Assembly (NCBI GenBank): GCA_045601345.1
Contig: JAZRZL010000038.1
Coordinates: 24,082 to 88,081, forward strand
Origin: SVMC01 sp045601345
GTDB taxonomy: Bacteria; Bacillota; Clostridia; Oscillospirales; Oscillospiraceae
DNA: 64,000 nt
Direction: 5' to 3'
Position 1 is the stretch's first letter; each line of letters begins with the position of its first letter. Of this stretch, positions 26,433-35,660 are shown in pieces. The notes under the pieces are model-generated. The model was given only the letters and a program-made list of their open reading frames with translations. It did no database searches and was not told where the DNA came from. A program made the translations under genes and the position numbers.

Positions 26433-27209
26433 ATGGAATTTCGGCTTCTGACCATCGGCGATGTCGTTGCGCCCTCCGGACTCAATCTGGTCTGCAAGCG
26501 GCTTCGGCAGTTAAAAAAAGAGTACGGTGTCCACCTGTGCATTGTAAACGGTGAAAATGCCTCCAATGTCGGCATCACGCCGGAGCAGGCTGACCGTCTA
26601 TTCGATACCGGGGCAGATATCATCACCCTCGGCAACCATGCCTTTTCCCAGCGCAGCATCGTTCCCATGACGGAGGATAACCCCTATTTACTGCGTCCGG
26701 CCAACCTCTCTCCCCTCACCCCCGGTAGGGGCTGGGGCATCTTCGATACCTGCGCAGGCTCTGCGGCGGTTATGGTGCTGCAAGGCCGTGTTGCGATGGA
26801 TTATACGCCGGATAATCCATTTCTGGCAGCCGAACGCATCCTCAAAGGCTTAGATACCAAGCTGATTTTTGTTGAGATGCACGCGGAGGCCACCTCGGAA
26901 AAGCTGGCTATGGGCTATCATCTGGACGGAAAAATCAGCGCCCTCTGGGGGACACACACCCATGTGCCCACCGCCGATCTGCAAATTCTCCCCGGCGGCA
27001 CTGGCTATGTCACCGACCTCGGCATGAGCGGCCCCATCGGCGGCATTCTTGGCATCAAACCCGAGCTATCCATCGCCCGCTTCCGGGGGGAACTGCCCCG
27101 CCGCTATGAACCGGCTCCCGGCCCGTGCAAAATAGAGGGGGCGCTGTTCCTCATCGACACCGAAACCGGCCTTTGCCGGGATACAGAAAGGGTGTTTTAC
27201 CGTGATTAA
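26433..27209 (+). CDS. ymdB: YmdB-like metallophosphoesterase
   Basis: A 258-residue phosphodiesterase of the YmdB family; the Bacillus protein hydrolyses cyclic nucleotides and affects biofilm and late adaptive responses. Metal-site blocks: TIGDVV near the N-terminus, VNGENASN, TLGNHAF, FVEMHAEATSEK and GTHTHVPTADLQILP. ATG 26433 after AAAGGAG. Overlaps the next gene by 8 bases, so it is coupled to the SbcD-like gene. Confidence 0.88.
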   Translation: MEFRLLTIGDVVAPSGLNLVCKRLRQLKKEYGVHLCIVNGENASNVGITPEQADRLFDTGADIITLGNHAFSQRSIVPMTEDNPYLLRPANLSPLTPGRGWGIFDTCAGSAAVMVLQGRVAMDYTPDNPFLAAERILKGLDTKLIFVEMHAEATSEKLAMGYHLDGKISALWGTHTHVPTADLQILPGGTGYVTDLGMSGPIGGILGIKPELSIARFRGELPRRYEPAPGPCKIEGALFLIDTETGLCRDTERVFYRD

Positions 27210-28287
27210 ATTTCTTCACGCCGCAGATTTTCATCTGGATTCCGCCTTTGCAGCCCTACAGCCCGAGCAGGCTGCCGCACGGCGGCAGGAGCAACGGGAG
27301 CTTTTAAAGGATTTATCCGAGACCTGCCGCCAATATGAATGCAATTTGCTTCTTTTATCAGGTGATCTGTTTGATGGGCGCAGTGTGTACCGCGATACAC
27401 TCGACGCTCTCTGGGAAGCACTGTCCGAATGCGGCGCTAAGGTATTCATCAGCCCCGGCAACCATGACTATATTCACCCCGCCTCCCCTTATTTGACCCG
27501 CACATGGCCGGAAAATGTGCACATTTTCACCTCTCCTAAGATTGAAGCAGTAAGTGTGCCGGAGCTGGGCTGCACCGTGTATGGAGGAGCCTTCACCGCG
27601 CCCAATATGCAAAATATGCTGCACGGCTTTCAGGCTCCTGAGGCGCAGACCAATTTCATGGTGCTCCATGCCGATCCCCTTGCTCTAGATTCGCCCTATA
27701 ACCCCATCTCTGCCGGGGACATTGCCGACAGCAGACTGACCTATCTGGCACTTGGCCACGTGCATCAGCGAAGTAACCTCAATCATACCGCAAACACCTT
27801 CTATGCATGGCCCGGCTGCCCCATGGGGCGCGGATTTGATGAAACCGGCGCGAAGGGCGTTTTCCTCGGAGAAGTCGAAGGAAATGAGGTTTCCTGCCGC
27901 TTTCTGCCCTTCTCCGGCCGCCGTTACGAATGTCTTCGCGTGAAAGTAAAAAATGATCCGCTGGAGGATATCCTCTCTGCCCTGCCCGAGAAAACGGAGC
28001 GCCACATTTACCGCATCATCCTCACCGGAGAAAGTGATACCATTGCGCTGCCCGCCATCTATCGTCAATTGCAGGAGCGTTTTTTTGCACTCCAGCTTCT
28101 GGACGAAACCGTACCTCCACTCTCACTTTGGACAAGCTGCGGCGAAAATACGCTGGAGGGCATGAGTCTCAACACCCTGCATCAGGCACTTGCCCTTTGC
28201 GAAACGCCAAGGCAGCGGCGCTGCATTGAGCTGGCTGCACGGCGCATTGCGGAGGTCTGTGAACGAAGGGAGATGCCGGTATTATGA
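27202..28287 (+). CDS. YhaO/SbcD-like DNA repair exonuclease
   Basis: A 361-residue calcineurin-fold phosphoesterase of the Mre11/SbcD type. Metal motifs in order: HAADFHLDS, LLSGDLFDG, SPGNHDY, MVLHAD, ALGHVHQR. GTG start at 27202 inside the end of ymdB. The next gene encodes an SbcC/YhaN-type ATPase and overlaps by four bases, so the two probably form a nuclease-ATPase complex for processing DNA ends or hairpins. Confidence 0.88.
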   Translation: MIKFLHAADFHLDSAFAALQPEQAAARRQEQRELLKDLSETCRQYECNLLLLSGDLFDGRSVYRDTLDALWEALSECGAKVFISPGNHDYIHPASPYLTRTWPENVHIFTSPKIEAVSVPELGCTVYGGAFTAPNMQNMLHGFQAPEAQTNFMVLHADPLALDSPYNPISAGDIADSRLTYLALGHVHQRSNLNHTANTFYAWPGCPMGRGFDETGAKGVFLGEVEGNEVSCRFLPFSGRRYECLRVKVKNDPLEDILSALPEKTERHIYRIILTGESDTIALPAIYRQLQERFFALQLLDETVPPLSLWTSCGENTLEGMSLNTLHQALALCETPRQRRCIELAARRIAEVCERREMPVL

Positions 28288-30473
28288 TCCTTGAATCCAT
28301 GCACGCCACCTTTGGCAAGCTGAAAACCGAAACGCTCTCCCTGAATCCCGGCCTCAATATCCTTGAAATGCCCAATGAAACCGGAAAATCTACCTGGTGT
28401 GCCTTTCTTCTGGCCATGCTTTATGGCGTAGATACCGCCGAGCGGGAGTCTAAAGCCAACTTTCCTGTAAAAAAGCACTATGCACCCTGGTCGGGCAGTG
28501 CCATGGAAGGAAAATTACTTTTAGAGCAGAACGGGCAGCGCATCACCATTGAACGGAAAAGCACTGCCAGAGTGCCCCTCGGCGTGTTCCGTGCCTTTCT
28601 GACAGAAACGGGACAGCCGCTCCCGGAACTGACCTCCCAGACCTGTGGGCAAAGCTTACTTGGCATTCCCCGGCAGGTATTTGAGCGCAGTGCCTTCCTG
28701 CGGCAGGACGGTATTGCCATTTCCATGGATGACACCTTAGAGCAGCGTCTGGGTGCTCTGGTCTCCTCTGGGGATGAGCGAATCAGCTACCAGCAGGCCG
28801 AGCGCATTCTGCGTGAGCGCCGAAATCGCTGCCGCCATAACCACACAGGTCTCATTCCCCAAACGCAGGCCAAGCTGGATGATTTAAATGAGCGTCTGAC
28901 CCGTCTGGAGGGTCTGCACGATGTTCTTGCCCGCGCCAGAGCAGATGAGAAACGCCTACAAGGAAATCTCCGTCTGCAACGGCTTCAACTCTCCACTCTA
29001 CAGGCAAGACAGGCAGCGGAACGGCGTACCCAACTTGTTCAGGTTGGTGAAGAAGCCACCCAGAAAATGGATGAGGCACAAAAACTAGAAGCCGCCTGTT
29101 GCAATCTTCCCCAAATGACACAGCTCGAAGGCTGGGAGCGTGAACTGAGCCAGTTGGAAGCTCGCCAGCATACGTTGGCGCTGGATTTTGCCAGTCTCCC
29201 CCAACCAGAGGCCGCCCCCGCTGTGCCAAAGCCCTTCCTCGGCCTGAACAACGATGCCATCGGGCAGCGCGCCAATGTGGATGAAGCCCGGATGCGTCTT
29301 CTTGCAAAGCAAAAGAAGCCTTCCCCCCTGTGGTGGAGCATTCTGACGGGGGTGCTTGCTGTTGCCGGTACGGTATGCGCCTTTGCGCAGCTTTCCTTCC
29401 TGATGTGGCTTGCCTTTGCCTCTGCCGTCTGTGTTGCCCTTGGAGGAGCCATCAGCTTCTTCCTATGCAAACGGAAATGGAAGCAGGCACAGAAGGAGCT
29501 GGAACAATACTATCACGACTATGGTATCCGCTCTCCCGATGCGCTCTGCGATTTGGCAGACCGCTGCCGCGAGGCCTATAAGCAATGGGAGAGCAACCAG
29601 CGAAAGCAGGAACAGGAGCTGGAAGCCCTGAACCATGCCCGTGCTGTGCTGGAGCAGGACTGGGAAAAGCTACTGCAAATCATCCGCCCCATTCTAGGCC
29701 GTCAGCTTTCCGTATCCGATGCCCCTACCGCAGTCCACGCCGCCATTACCCAACGCATGGAGAGCGAAAATGCCTCGCGCACAGCCGAACAGGCCTACCG
29801 CCACTATTTGAGCCTGAAGGAAGCCATTGGTGATATACCCAACAAAAAGGTGCCGGAGGTAGAAATCCCGCAGGGGAAGACCATCCCCACATTGCAGGCA
29901 GAGATTTTCAGCAACGAGCGGGAACTTCAGCAGGCGCGCTCCACAATTGACCATAGTGAAGGTCAGTTCAGCACATTAGGCGATCCGATGGAGCTGAATG
30001 CAAAAAAACAGCAGCTTATGCAGCGGCTAGAAGCTCTGGAAGAGGAATATGATGCGCTCTCCACTGCCATTACCGCGCTGGGCAAGGCCAACGAGCAGCT
30101 GCAAAAGCAGTTCTCTCCTAGGCTTACGGAGCTTTCTGCTTCCTATCTCTCCCGTCTCACCGGGGGCGCTTATACAAAGCTGGTGCTTGCGCGTGACCTG
30201 GCCGCCAGTCTCTATGCCGCCGATGCCCCCGCCAGTCGGGAAGCTGCCTATTTCAGCGGCGGTACGCAAGACCAGCTTTATCTTGCCGTGCGTCTGGCTG
30301 TCAGCCGTCTTCTCGCGCCCGAAGCGCCCCTGATCTTAGATGATGCGCTGGTACGCTTCGATGATGAGCGGCTCATGGCAGCTTTGAAGGTATTGAAGGA
30401 GGAAGCCAAAACCAGACAGGTGCTCCTTTTCACCTGCCAAAGCAGAGAAAAAGCTGCCCTCAAAACCCTATAA
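28284..30473 (+). CDS. YhaN/SbcC-like AAA ATPase with membrane hairpin
   Basis: A 729-residue ABC/Rad50-type ATPase. Walker A NETGKST (about residues 31-37), Q-loop region FLRQDGIA, two long coiled coils (about 190-260 and 400-600), ABC signature FSGGTQDQLYLAVRLA and Walker B LILDDAL near the C-terminus. A hydrophobic hairpin (about 350-395: WWSILTGVLAVAGTVCAF, FLMWLAFASAVCVALGG) sits where SbcC has its hook; this membrane hairpin is a feature of YhaN rather than SbcC. Partner of the preceding YhaO-like nuclease. Confidence 0.88.
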   Translation: MILESMHATFGKLKTETLSLNPGLNILEMPNETGKSTWCAFLLAMLYGVDTAERESKANFPVKKHYAPWSGSAMEGKLLLEQNGQRITIERKSTARVPLGVFRAFLTETGQPLPELTSQTCGQSLLGIPRQVFERSAFLRQDGIAISMDDTLEQRLGALVSSGDERISYQQAERILRERRNRCRHNHTGLIPQTQAKLDDLNERLTRLEGLHDVLARARADEKRLQGNLRLQRLQLSTLQARQAAERRTQLVQVGEEATQKMDEAQKLEAACCNLPQMTQLEGWERELSQLEARQHTLALDFASLPQPEAAPAVPKPFLGLNNDAIGQRANVDEARMRLLAKQKKPSPLWWSILTGVLAVAGTVCAFAQLSFLMWLAFASAVCVALGGAISFFLCKRKWKQAQKELEQYYHDYGIRSPDALCDLADRCREAYKQWESNQRKQEQELEALNHARAVLEQDWEKLLQIIRPILGRQLSVSDAPTAVHAAITQRMESENASRTAEQAYRHYLSLKEAIGDIPNKKVPEVEIPQGKTIPTLQAEIFSNERELQQARSTIDHSEGQFSTLGDPMELNAKKQQLMQRLEALEEEYDALSTAITALGKANEQLQKQFSPRLTELSASYLSRLTGGAYTKLVLARDLAASLYAADAPASREAAYFSGGTQDQLYLAVRLAVSRLLAPEAPLILDDALVRFDDERLMAALKVLKEEAKTRQVLLFTCQSREKAALKTL

Positions 30474-30477
30474 ACAG

Positions 30478-30519
30478 AAAATGTGATGCATTTCCAAAGC
30501 GGATTTGCATCACATTTTT
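30478..30519. terminator. Bidirectional terminator
   Basis: AAAATGTGATGCA / TGCATCACATTTTT stem between the convergent yhaN-like and rqcP genes; T-runs on both strands. Confidence 0.8.
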
Positions 30520-30520
30520 A

Positions 30521-30760
30521 TTACACTTCTTTATACATGGCAGCGGCATCGTCCTTGCGGACATTGTCAGCCACCTGCAGCACCTCGACCCGGACGGTTC
30601 GGGCACCAAATTGAAGCTCAATGGTATCACCGACCTTCACATCATAGGAGGCCTTGGCAGGACGGCCATTGACATTGACGCGGGCGTTATCGCAGACTTC
30701 GTTGGCCACGGTACGGCGCTTAATGAGGCGGGATACCTTTAAATATTTGTCAAGACGCAT
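30521..30760 (-). CDS. rqcP: RqcP/YabO S4-domain protein
   Basis: A 79-residue S4 RNA-binding protein closely matching Bacillus YabO: MRLDKYLKVSRLIKRRTVA, VNGRPAKASYDVKVGD and a DDAAAMY tail. RqcP works with RqcH in ribosome-associated quality control, stabilising the P-site tRNA during alanine tailing of stalled chains. Its start overlaps the end of the HU gene by 22 bases. The order spoVB-like, mazG, HU, rqcP parallels the Bacillus yabM-yabN-yabO block. Confidence 0.9.
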   Translation of the reverse strand: MRLDKYLKVSRLIKRRTVANEVCDNARVNVNGRPAKASYDVKVGDTIELQFGARTVRVEVLQVADNVRKDDAAAMYKEV

Positions 30761-31038
30761 ATTGCATCCTCCATTCCTTTTTGTAGTGCAGCAGCGCTCT
30801 TGAAGCTGACCGTGGTATGCGCTGGGATTTGCACAGGCGCACCCGTCCGAGGATTTCTGCCCGCACGGGCAGCGCAGTGCTTGGGGGTGAAGGTGCCAAA
30901 GCCGCTGAGCTGCACCTTTTCCCCTCTTTGCAGAGTCTGCGCCATGGTATCCAGCGCTGCCGAAATCATTTGTGTTGTCTGCGAAATCGTCAGACCCGTC
31001 TGCTGTGCTACAGCTTCAATCAGCTCTGATTTGTTCAT
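30739..31038 (-). CDS. HU-family DNA-binding protein
   Basis: A 99-residue nucleoid protein: N-terminal MNKSELIEAVAQQTGL, GFGTF hinge, and DNA-binding arm GRNPRTGAPVQIPA, followed by the VSFKSAAALQ ending; about 9 extra C-terminal residues overlap the rqcP start. ATG 31038 follows GGAAG; upstream codons MEGR belong to mazG overlap. Could be the main HU or a local paralogue. Confidence 0.93.
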   Translation of the reverse strand: MNKSELIEAVAQQTGLTISQTTQMISAALDTMAQTLQRGEKVQLSGFGTFTPKHCAARAGRNPRTGAPVQIPAHTTVSFKSAAALQKGMEDAICVLTNI

Positions 31039-31766
31039 ATTTCTTCCTTCCACACACGATTATCTAGATTTCCAGTGTTTTCTGCCTGTTCCACGCGGCG
31101 AATAAAGCGCTCAGATGCGGCATTTAATGCATCCTCCGGGTCAATTTGCATCTCCCTTGCGTACCCGGTGAGCGCAAAAAGTGCATCCCCCAGCGCCTTC
31201 TCCCGGTTTTCTCCATCGACAGATTTCAGCTTTGCAAGGGCTGCTTCGGCATCTTCCATGGGTGACTGTCTGCGAAGTCCAGCCTTTTCTGCTTTAGTAT
31301 GCAGTTTTTCTGCCCGCCACAGAGCAGGAAGGGTGCGCGATACGCTGTCCATCGCCTGCGTGTGGGTTTTATGTCCGTTCAGACTGCGCTTGACATTGTC
31401 CCAGCGGTCAAGTGCTTCATCGGCAGAATCGGCTTGCTTCTCTCCAAAGAGGAAGGGATGCCGGTCAACGAGCTTGCGGCAAACACCGTCGATCACCTCA
31501 TCCATGGTAAAGCGTCCGGCCTCCCGCTCCAAATCAGCATGGAATAGCACCTGATAGAGTACATCGCCCAGCTCCTCGCACATATGCACGGGATCATCCT
31601 GATCTATTGCCTCGCAGACCTCATAGACCTCCTCAATAAAGTTGCGGCGGATGCTGCTATGGGTCTGGACACTGTCCCACGGGCAGCCGCCGGGTGTACG
31701 TAAAAATGCCGTAAGCGCTAAAAGATCCTCAAAATTGTAGTGGTTTTTTATGGTAAATTTTTCCAT
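31035..31766 (-). CDS. mazG: MazG nucleoside triphosphate pyrophosphohydrolase
   Basis: A 243-residue tandem-MazG protein that cleaves NTPs to NMP and PPi, removing aberrant nucleotides. N-terminal PGGCPWDSVQTHSSIRRN, metal site EEVYEVCEAI with EELGDVLYQVLFH, then RHPFLFG; the second half is a shorter degenerate MazG unit. ATG 31766 has CAGGAA at 6 bases; ATG 31784, overlapping the upstream stop codon, is the alternative. The end overlaps the HU gene by four bases. Confidence 0.9.
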   Translation of the reverse strand: MEKFTIKNHYNFEDLLALTAFLRTPGGCPWDSVQTHSSIRRNFIEEVYEVCEAIDQDDPVHMCEELGDVLYQVLFHADLEREAGRFTMDEVIDGVCRKLVDRHPFLFGEKQADSADEALDRWDNVKRSLNGHKTHTQAMDSVSRTLPALWRAEKLHTKAEKAGLRRQSPMEDAEAALAKLKSVDGENREKALGDALFALTGYAREMQIDPEDALNAASERFIRRVEQAENTGNLDNRVWKEEI

Positions 31767-31780
31767 ATCTATTCCTGCTT

Positions 31781-33382
31781 TCATTTTTTGATCCGTAAAA
31801 TAGAGGCAATCTTATCCCCCTTGGGAAGCAGCGCACAGTCATCAAGTGTGATGATCTTCATCACGACTACCAGAAGCAGATACAGCACACCTGCCACGCA
31901 GATGGCACCAAGGCAGCAAAGCCTCTGAGAAGAAAGGATGCGGCTTAACGCGCCGTAGCTTGCATAGGCCGCACCGCCCATAAGCAAAGCGGCAAGGGTC
32001 GGCTTGAGCATGGTTCTGCGGAAGGAGGGAGGCGTAGTATTGCGGCGAAGAGCAATGAGGTTCAGTATGGTGATAGCGGCATAGCAGCATATGGTGCCGA
32101 TGGGCGCACCGACAATATGGAAGGTACGGGTGCCAACCAGAATATAGTTGATAATGACCTTCACAACGCCGCCGATGATCATATGAATGACCGGCGTTTT
32201 GACATCCCCATGTGCCTGCATAATGGCATTGGTCACCAACACCAGAGAATTGAATACCACGGCAAGACCCAGAATGGCAAGAATCGCCGTACCAGTGGAC
32301 AGTGCCTCGCCAGAATATCCGCGTAGGAGCTGGAGAATGGGGTTGGCCAGTACCGCAAGTCCGATTGCGCAGGGCAGCGCCAGCAGTGCCATAATACGAA
32401 CCGCACTCTCCTCCACCATGCGGGCATTCTTTCGGTCATTGATCGTCAGGTGGGCAGTAATGGCAGGAATGGCCGAAATGGTGATGGGCGTAATGAAGGC
32501 GCAAGGCAGATTGAAAATCGTCTGGCAGAAGTTATAAATGCCCTTGAGTACATCCGCCTCCGACTGCATAAAACCGGCAGCGCCCAAAAGGCGACCCATA
32601 ACAATTTTTGCATCAACGAGGTTGATGATTTGCAGACCCGCAGAGCCAAGGGTGATCGGGATGGCAATGCCCAGCAGCTTCTTTGCTGTCGTGCCGGTAG
32701 ACAGCACCTCGCCGCCCATGGCCTCCAGATGCCGGTCTGCTTTCCGATGCTTGAGACCTAAATACAGCGTGGATACCATCGTGCCGATGGTCACACCGAT
32801 GATGGCACCGCCGGCAGCCAACGGCACATTGTTCCAGCGCTTCATGATGATCCACGCTGCGCTATAGCCCAGAACCAGCTTACACAGAGCTTCAAAAATC
32901 TGGCTGACAGAGGTGGGTACCATATTGCCCTGCCCCTGGAAATAACCGCGATAAGCGGAAATGAGGCAGATAAACAGCAATGACGGTGCCAGTGCCAGAA
33001 TCGCATACCAGGAATCCGGGGAATTCATGAATCTGGCCAGTGGCCGACATAGAATTGCCATGCCGCCCGCGCCGACAATGCCGATGGCAAGGAAGACTGA
33101 GCGGGCGGTACGGTAGATTTTTTTGATCTGCCGACCCTGTTCCAGTGCCTGTGCCTCCGAAATCATGCGGCTCATGGCCACCGGCAGGCCGGTAGTGGCA
33201 ATCATCAAAAGAACGGAATAAATATCATAGGCCGTGGTGAAATAGCCGAAGCCCGCATCACCGATCAGGCCGCCCAGCGGGATTTTATAGCACGCACCAA
33301 TGATTTTTACAATGGCGGCAGACAACGCCAGAACTGCCGCACCACCTAAAAAGGTTTGCTTTTTTAAAGATTTATCGTTCAA
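31781..33382 (-). CDS. SpoVB/YabM-type polysaccharide flippase-like protein
   Basis: A 533-residue multi-pass membrane protein of the MVF/MOP exporter superfamily with about 14 hydrophobic segments. N-terminal FLGGAAVLALSAAIVKIIGACYKIPLG and SAYRGYFQGQGNMVPTSVSQ are typical of SpoVB, YabM and MurJ-like lipid-linked precursor flippases. TTG start at 33382 after AAGGAAG. Located upstream of mazG as yabM is in Bacillus, so YabM is the closest named match by context; SpoVB itself is possible. Confidence 0.85.
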   Translation of the reverse strand: MNDKSLKKQTFLGGAAVLALSAAIVKIIGACYKIPLGGLIGDAGFGYFTTAYDIYSVLLMIATTGLPVAMSRMISEAQALEQGRQIKKIYRTARSVFLAIGIVGAGGMAILCRPLARFMNSPDSWYAILALAPSLLFICLISAYRGYFQGQGNMVPTSVSQIFEALCKLVLGYSAAWIIMKRWNNVPLAAGGAIIGVTIGTMVSTLYLGLKHRKADRHLEAMGGEVLSTGTTAKKLLGIAIPITLGSAGLQIINLVDAKIVMGRLLGAAGFMQSEADVLKGIYNFCQTIFNLPCAFITPITISAIPAITAHLTINDRKNARMVEESAVRIMALLALPCAIGLAVLANPILQLLRGYSGEALSTGTAILAILGLAVVFNSLVLVTNAIMQAHGDVKTPVIHMIIGGVVKVIINYILVGTRTFHIVGAPIGTICCYAAITILNLIALRRNTTPPSFRRTMLKPTLAALLMGGAAYASYGALSRILSSQRLCCLGAICVAGVLYLLLVVVMKIITLDDCALLPKGDKIASILRIKK

Positions 33383-33415
33383 TGCTAAGGACTTCCTTTC
33401 AATGACGGGTTATAC

Positions 33416-34720
33416 TCAATCCGCGAACACATGGGGAATGCCGTACTCAGTCAGCTCCCGCATGACGCTCTCCATATCAATGGTGAGGAATTTTCCATTC
33501 ATATAAAGAATTTTGCCGCGCACCATGGTCATCACCACATCATTGCCGCGTGCGCTGTAGACCAGATTAGACAGCACATCATGGCAGGGAATCAGATGGG
33601 GCTGGGTAAAATCCAGTGCAATCAGATCAGCATCCATGCCTACCTTGATTTGGCCGCATTCATTTTCTCTGCCCTGTGCCTTGGCACCGCAGACCGTTGC
33701 CATGGTCAGCACAGCAGCAGGCGGCAGTGCAGCAGGATCATTTTTGACGATTTTGGCACACAGCGCAGCAGCTTTCATTTCCTCAAACATATCAAGATTA
33801 TTGTTGGAGGAATCGCCATCCGTGCCAAGCGCCACATTCATACCGGCCTCAATCATCGCCGTCACATCGGCACAGCCGCTGGCAAGCTTCATATTGGAGA
33901 CAGGATTATGGACAGCCGTAACATGATGGGCAGCCAGAATACGGCGATCCTCATCATCGAGCCATACACAGTGGGCGGCAATGGAGCGGGTATCAAAAAC
34001 ATGGTGGCAGTTGAGCACCTGTGCAGGTGTCAGGCCGTTGCGCTCCAAGGAAGCCTCATGTTCGGATTTGGTTTCGGACAGATGGATATGCATTCCAAGT
34101 TTATTATTGATCGCATACTCACTCAGCGCATCCCAGACGCGGTAATCGGAGGTATATTCTCCGTGGATGCACACCTCAGCCTGAATTCTGCCGTTGTCAT
34201 AGCCATGCCACTTTTTGTGCAGCTCCATCATTTCCACACAGGCCGGGAAGGTCTCTACATCAAATTCTTCGGCAAACATCGTTGTTCCGCGGGAGATATT
34301 GGCCTTGATACCAGACTCTGCAACTGCTTGGCAAATATCATCACAGAAGTAGTACATATCCGATACCGAGGTTGTCCCAAAGCGGAGACATTCGGCAATG
34401 GCCAGCAGGGTTGCCGCCTTTACCGTCCGTCCATCCAGACGATCCTCACGCGGGAAAATATAGTCATTCAGCCAGGTTTGCAGATCATAGCCATCGGCAT
34501 AGCCGCGAAGAATGCTCATAGGCAGATGGGTATGGCAGTTGATGAGACCGGGCATAAGCACCAGACCGGTGCCGTCAATGATCTGGGCTGGCTGCTCCTC
34601 CGGCGCACTTTTGCCCACGTGGCTGATCTTCCCATCGGTCACGCCGACAAAGGCGTTGGGATAGACGTGCAGTGCTGCATCCATTGTAACGCAGGTAATA
34701 TTGGAAAATAAAATGTCCAT
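33416..34720 (-). CDS. Amidohydrolase, MtaD/SAH deaminase-like
   Basis: A 434-residue TIM-barrel amidohydrolase. Metal ligands: LMPGLINCHTHLPMS (about residues 55-69), HIHLSETKSEHE, AAHCVWLDDED and LGTDGDSSNNNLDMFEEMK. These motifs are those of 5-methylthioadenosine/S-adenosylhomocysteine deaminases and related chlorohydrolase-type enzymes. AGGAGG precedes the ATG. Lies 12 bases after the uridine-kinase-like gene, suggesting a nucleoside-related operon. Exact substrate is not decided by sequence alone. Confidence 0.85.
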   Translation of the reverse strand: MDILFSNITCVTMDAALHVYPNAFVGVTDGKISHVGKSAPEEQPAQIIDGTGLVLMPGLINCHTHLPMSILRGYADGYDLQTWLNDYIFPREDRLDGRTVKAATLLAIAECLRFGTTSVSDMYYFCDDICQAVAESGIKANISRGTTMFAEEFDVETFPACVEMMELHKKWHGYDNGRIQAEVCIHGEYTSDYRVWDALSEYAINNKLGMHIHLSETKSEHEASLERNGLTPAQVLNCHHVFDTRSIAAHCVWLDDEDRRILAAHHVTAVHNPVSNMKLASGCADVTAMIEAGMNVALGTDGDSSNNNLDMFEEMKAAALCAKIVKNDPAALPPAAVLTMATVCGAKAQGRENECGQIKVGMDADLIALDFTQPHLIPCHDVLSNLVYSARGNDVVMTMVRGKILYMNGKFLTIDMESVMRELTEYGIPHVFAD

Positions 34721-34732
34721 AAGAACCTCCTG

Positions 34733-35647
34733 TTAATCCTTAATAAATTCCTGCCGCAGAATGGATGAGTCCGGCACCATCTCCGGGGCAAGGGGCGCGA
34801 TGGCGGGAAGCGCCTGAAGAATTTCGTCAATCAGGCCACGCTGCGGCACATCCGGGGGAAGCTGCTCCAGCATGGGCTTTGCCATATAGCCCAGCACGGG
34901 AACCTCATAGCCCAGAGTGGAGTCAATGGTAATATCTGCTGTGGACGCATAGGGCATCACATACAGCCGCTCTCCGCGCCGCACACTGCCCCACATTTCC
35001 AGCGTCCCCAACGGATCCTGATGCCGGAAATTGTAGTCACGCACCATGCGCCGCAAAAGGCGGATTTTCATACAGTCAAACAGCACCTTCCCCTTTCGGG
35101 TCAGGGGTGTCGATGGCGCAACAAATACCCGGATAGCACCGGGACAGCGGTCGGCAATCAGCGGATGCAGTGCCGTAATGCCTTCAAAAATCACCGCTTC
35201 CTTCTCCCCAAGCTGCATGGGACGCGCAAGCGCCGGTTCGCGGCGTTGGGTTTTGAAATTGAAGTGCGGAAGCATGACGGTTTCCCCACGGCTCAGGGCA
35301 TTCATCTGCTCATTGAGCAGCAGCAAATCTAATCCCAGGGGGGATTCATAATCCGGTCTGCCATCATCATCCAGCGGATATTCCTCATCATGATTCCGGT
35401 AATAGTCATCCAAGCTGACCACATGGCACAGGATATCATAATGACCAAGATAGCCCGCAAGCGTAAGGGCAGTGGTCGTTTTGCTCGAACCGGAGGGACC
35501 GGAGAGCAGGATCACACGGCTCTCGGTCAACCGTGCAGCAACCGCTTCGGCTGCATCATGCACCTGCTGACGGTAATGGTGATCGCACTCGGCAATAAAG
35601 GTACCGGCACTCTTCCGAATATCATCATTAATATCAAAATTTTCCAA
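34733..35647 (-). CDS. Uridine kinase-like P-loop protein
   Basis: A 304-residue protein with a long N-terminal extension, Walker A SGPSGSSKTTT (about residues 49-59), SLDDYYR, a LLLNEQM segment, HFNFKTQRRE, and VIFEGITALHP as Walker B-like strand: the uridine kinase/phosphoribulokinase fold. It probably phosphorylates a nucleoside, but it is longer than Udk and often annotated only as a uridine-kinase-like ATPase. TTG start at 35647 after GAGGAGG. Between hemZ and the amidohydrolase on the same strand. Confidence 0.8.
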   Translation of the reverse strand: MENFDINDDIRKSAGTFIAECDHHYRQQVHDAAEAVAARLTESRVILLSGPSGSSKTTTALTLAGYLGHYDILCHVVSLDDYYRNHDEEYPLDDDGRPDYESPLGLDLLLLNEQMNALSRGETVMLPHFNFKTQRREPALARPMQLGEKEAVIFEGITALHPLIADRCPGAIRVFVAPSTPLTRKGKVLFDCMKIRLLRRMVRDYNFRHQDPLGTLEMWGSVRRGERLYVMPYASTADITIDSTLGYEVPVLGYMAKPMLEQLPPDVPQRGLIDEILQALPAIAPLAPEMVPDSSILRQEFIKD

Positions 35648-35660
35648 TTCGTTTCCTCCT

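Noticed and set aside
33431..34711. 426-codon plus-strand frame opposite the amidohydrolase gene
   Set aside because: Fully overlaps a gene with clear metal-site motifs; the translation has no recognisable domain.
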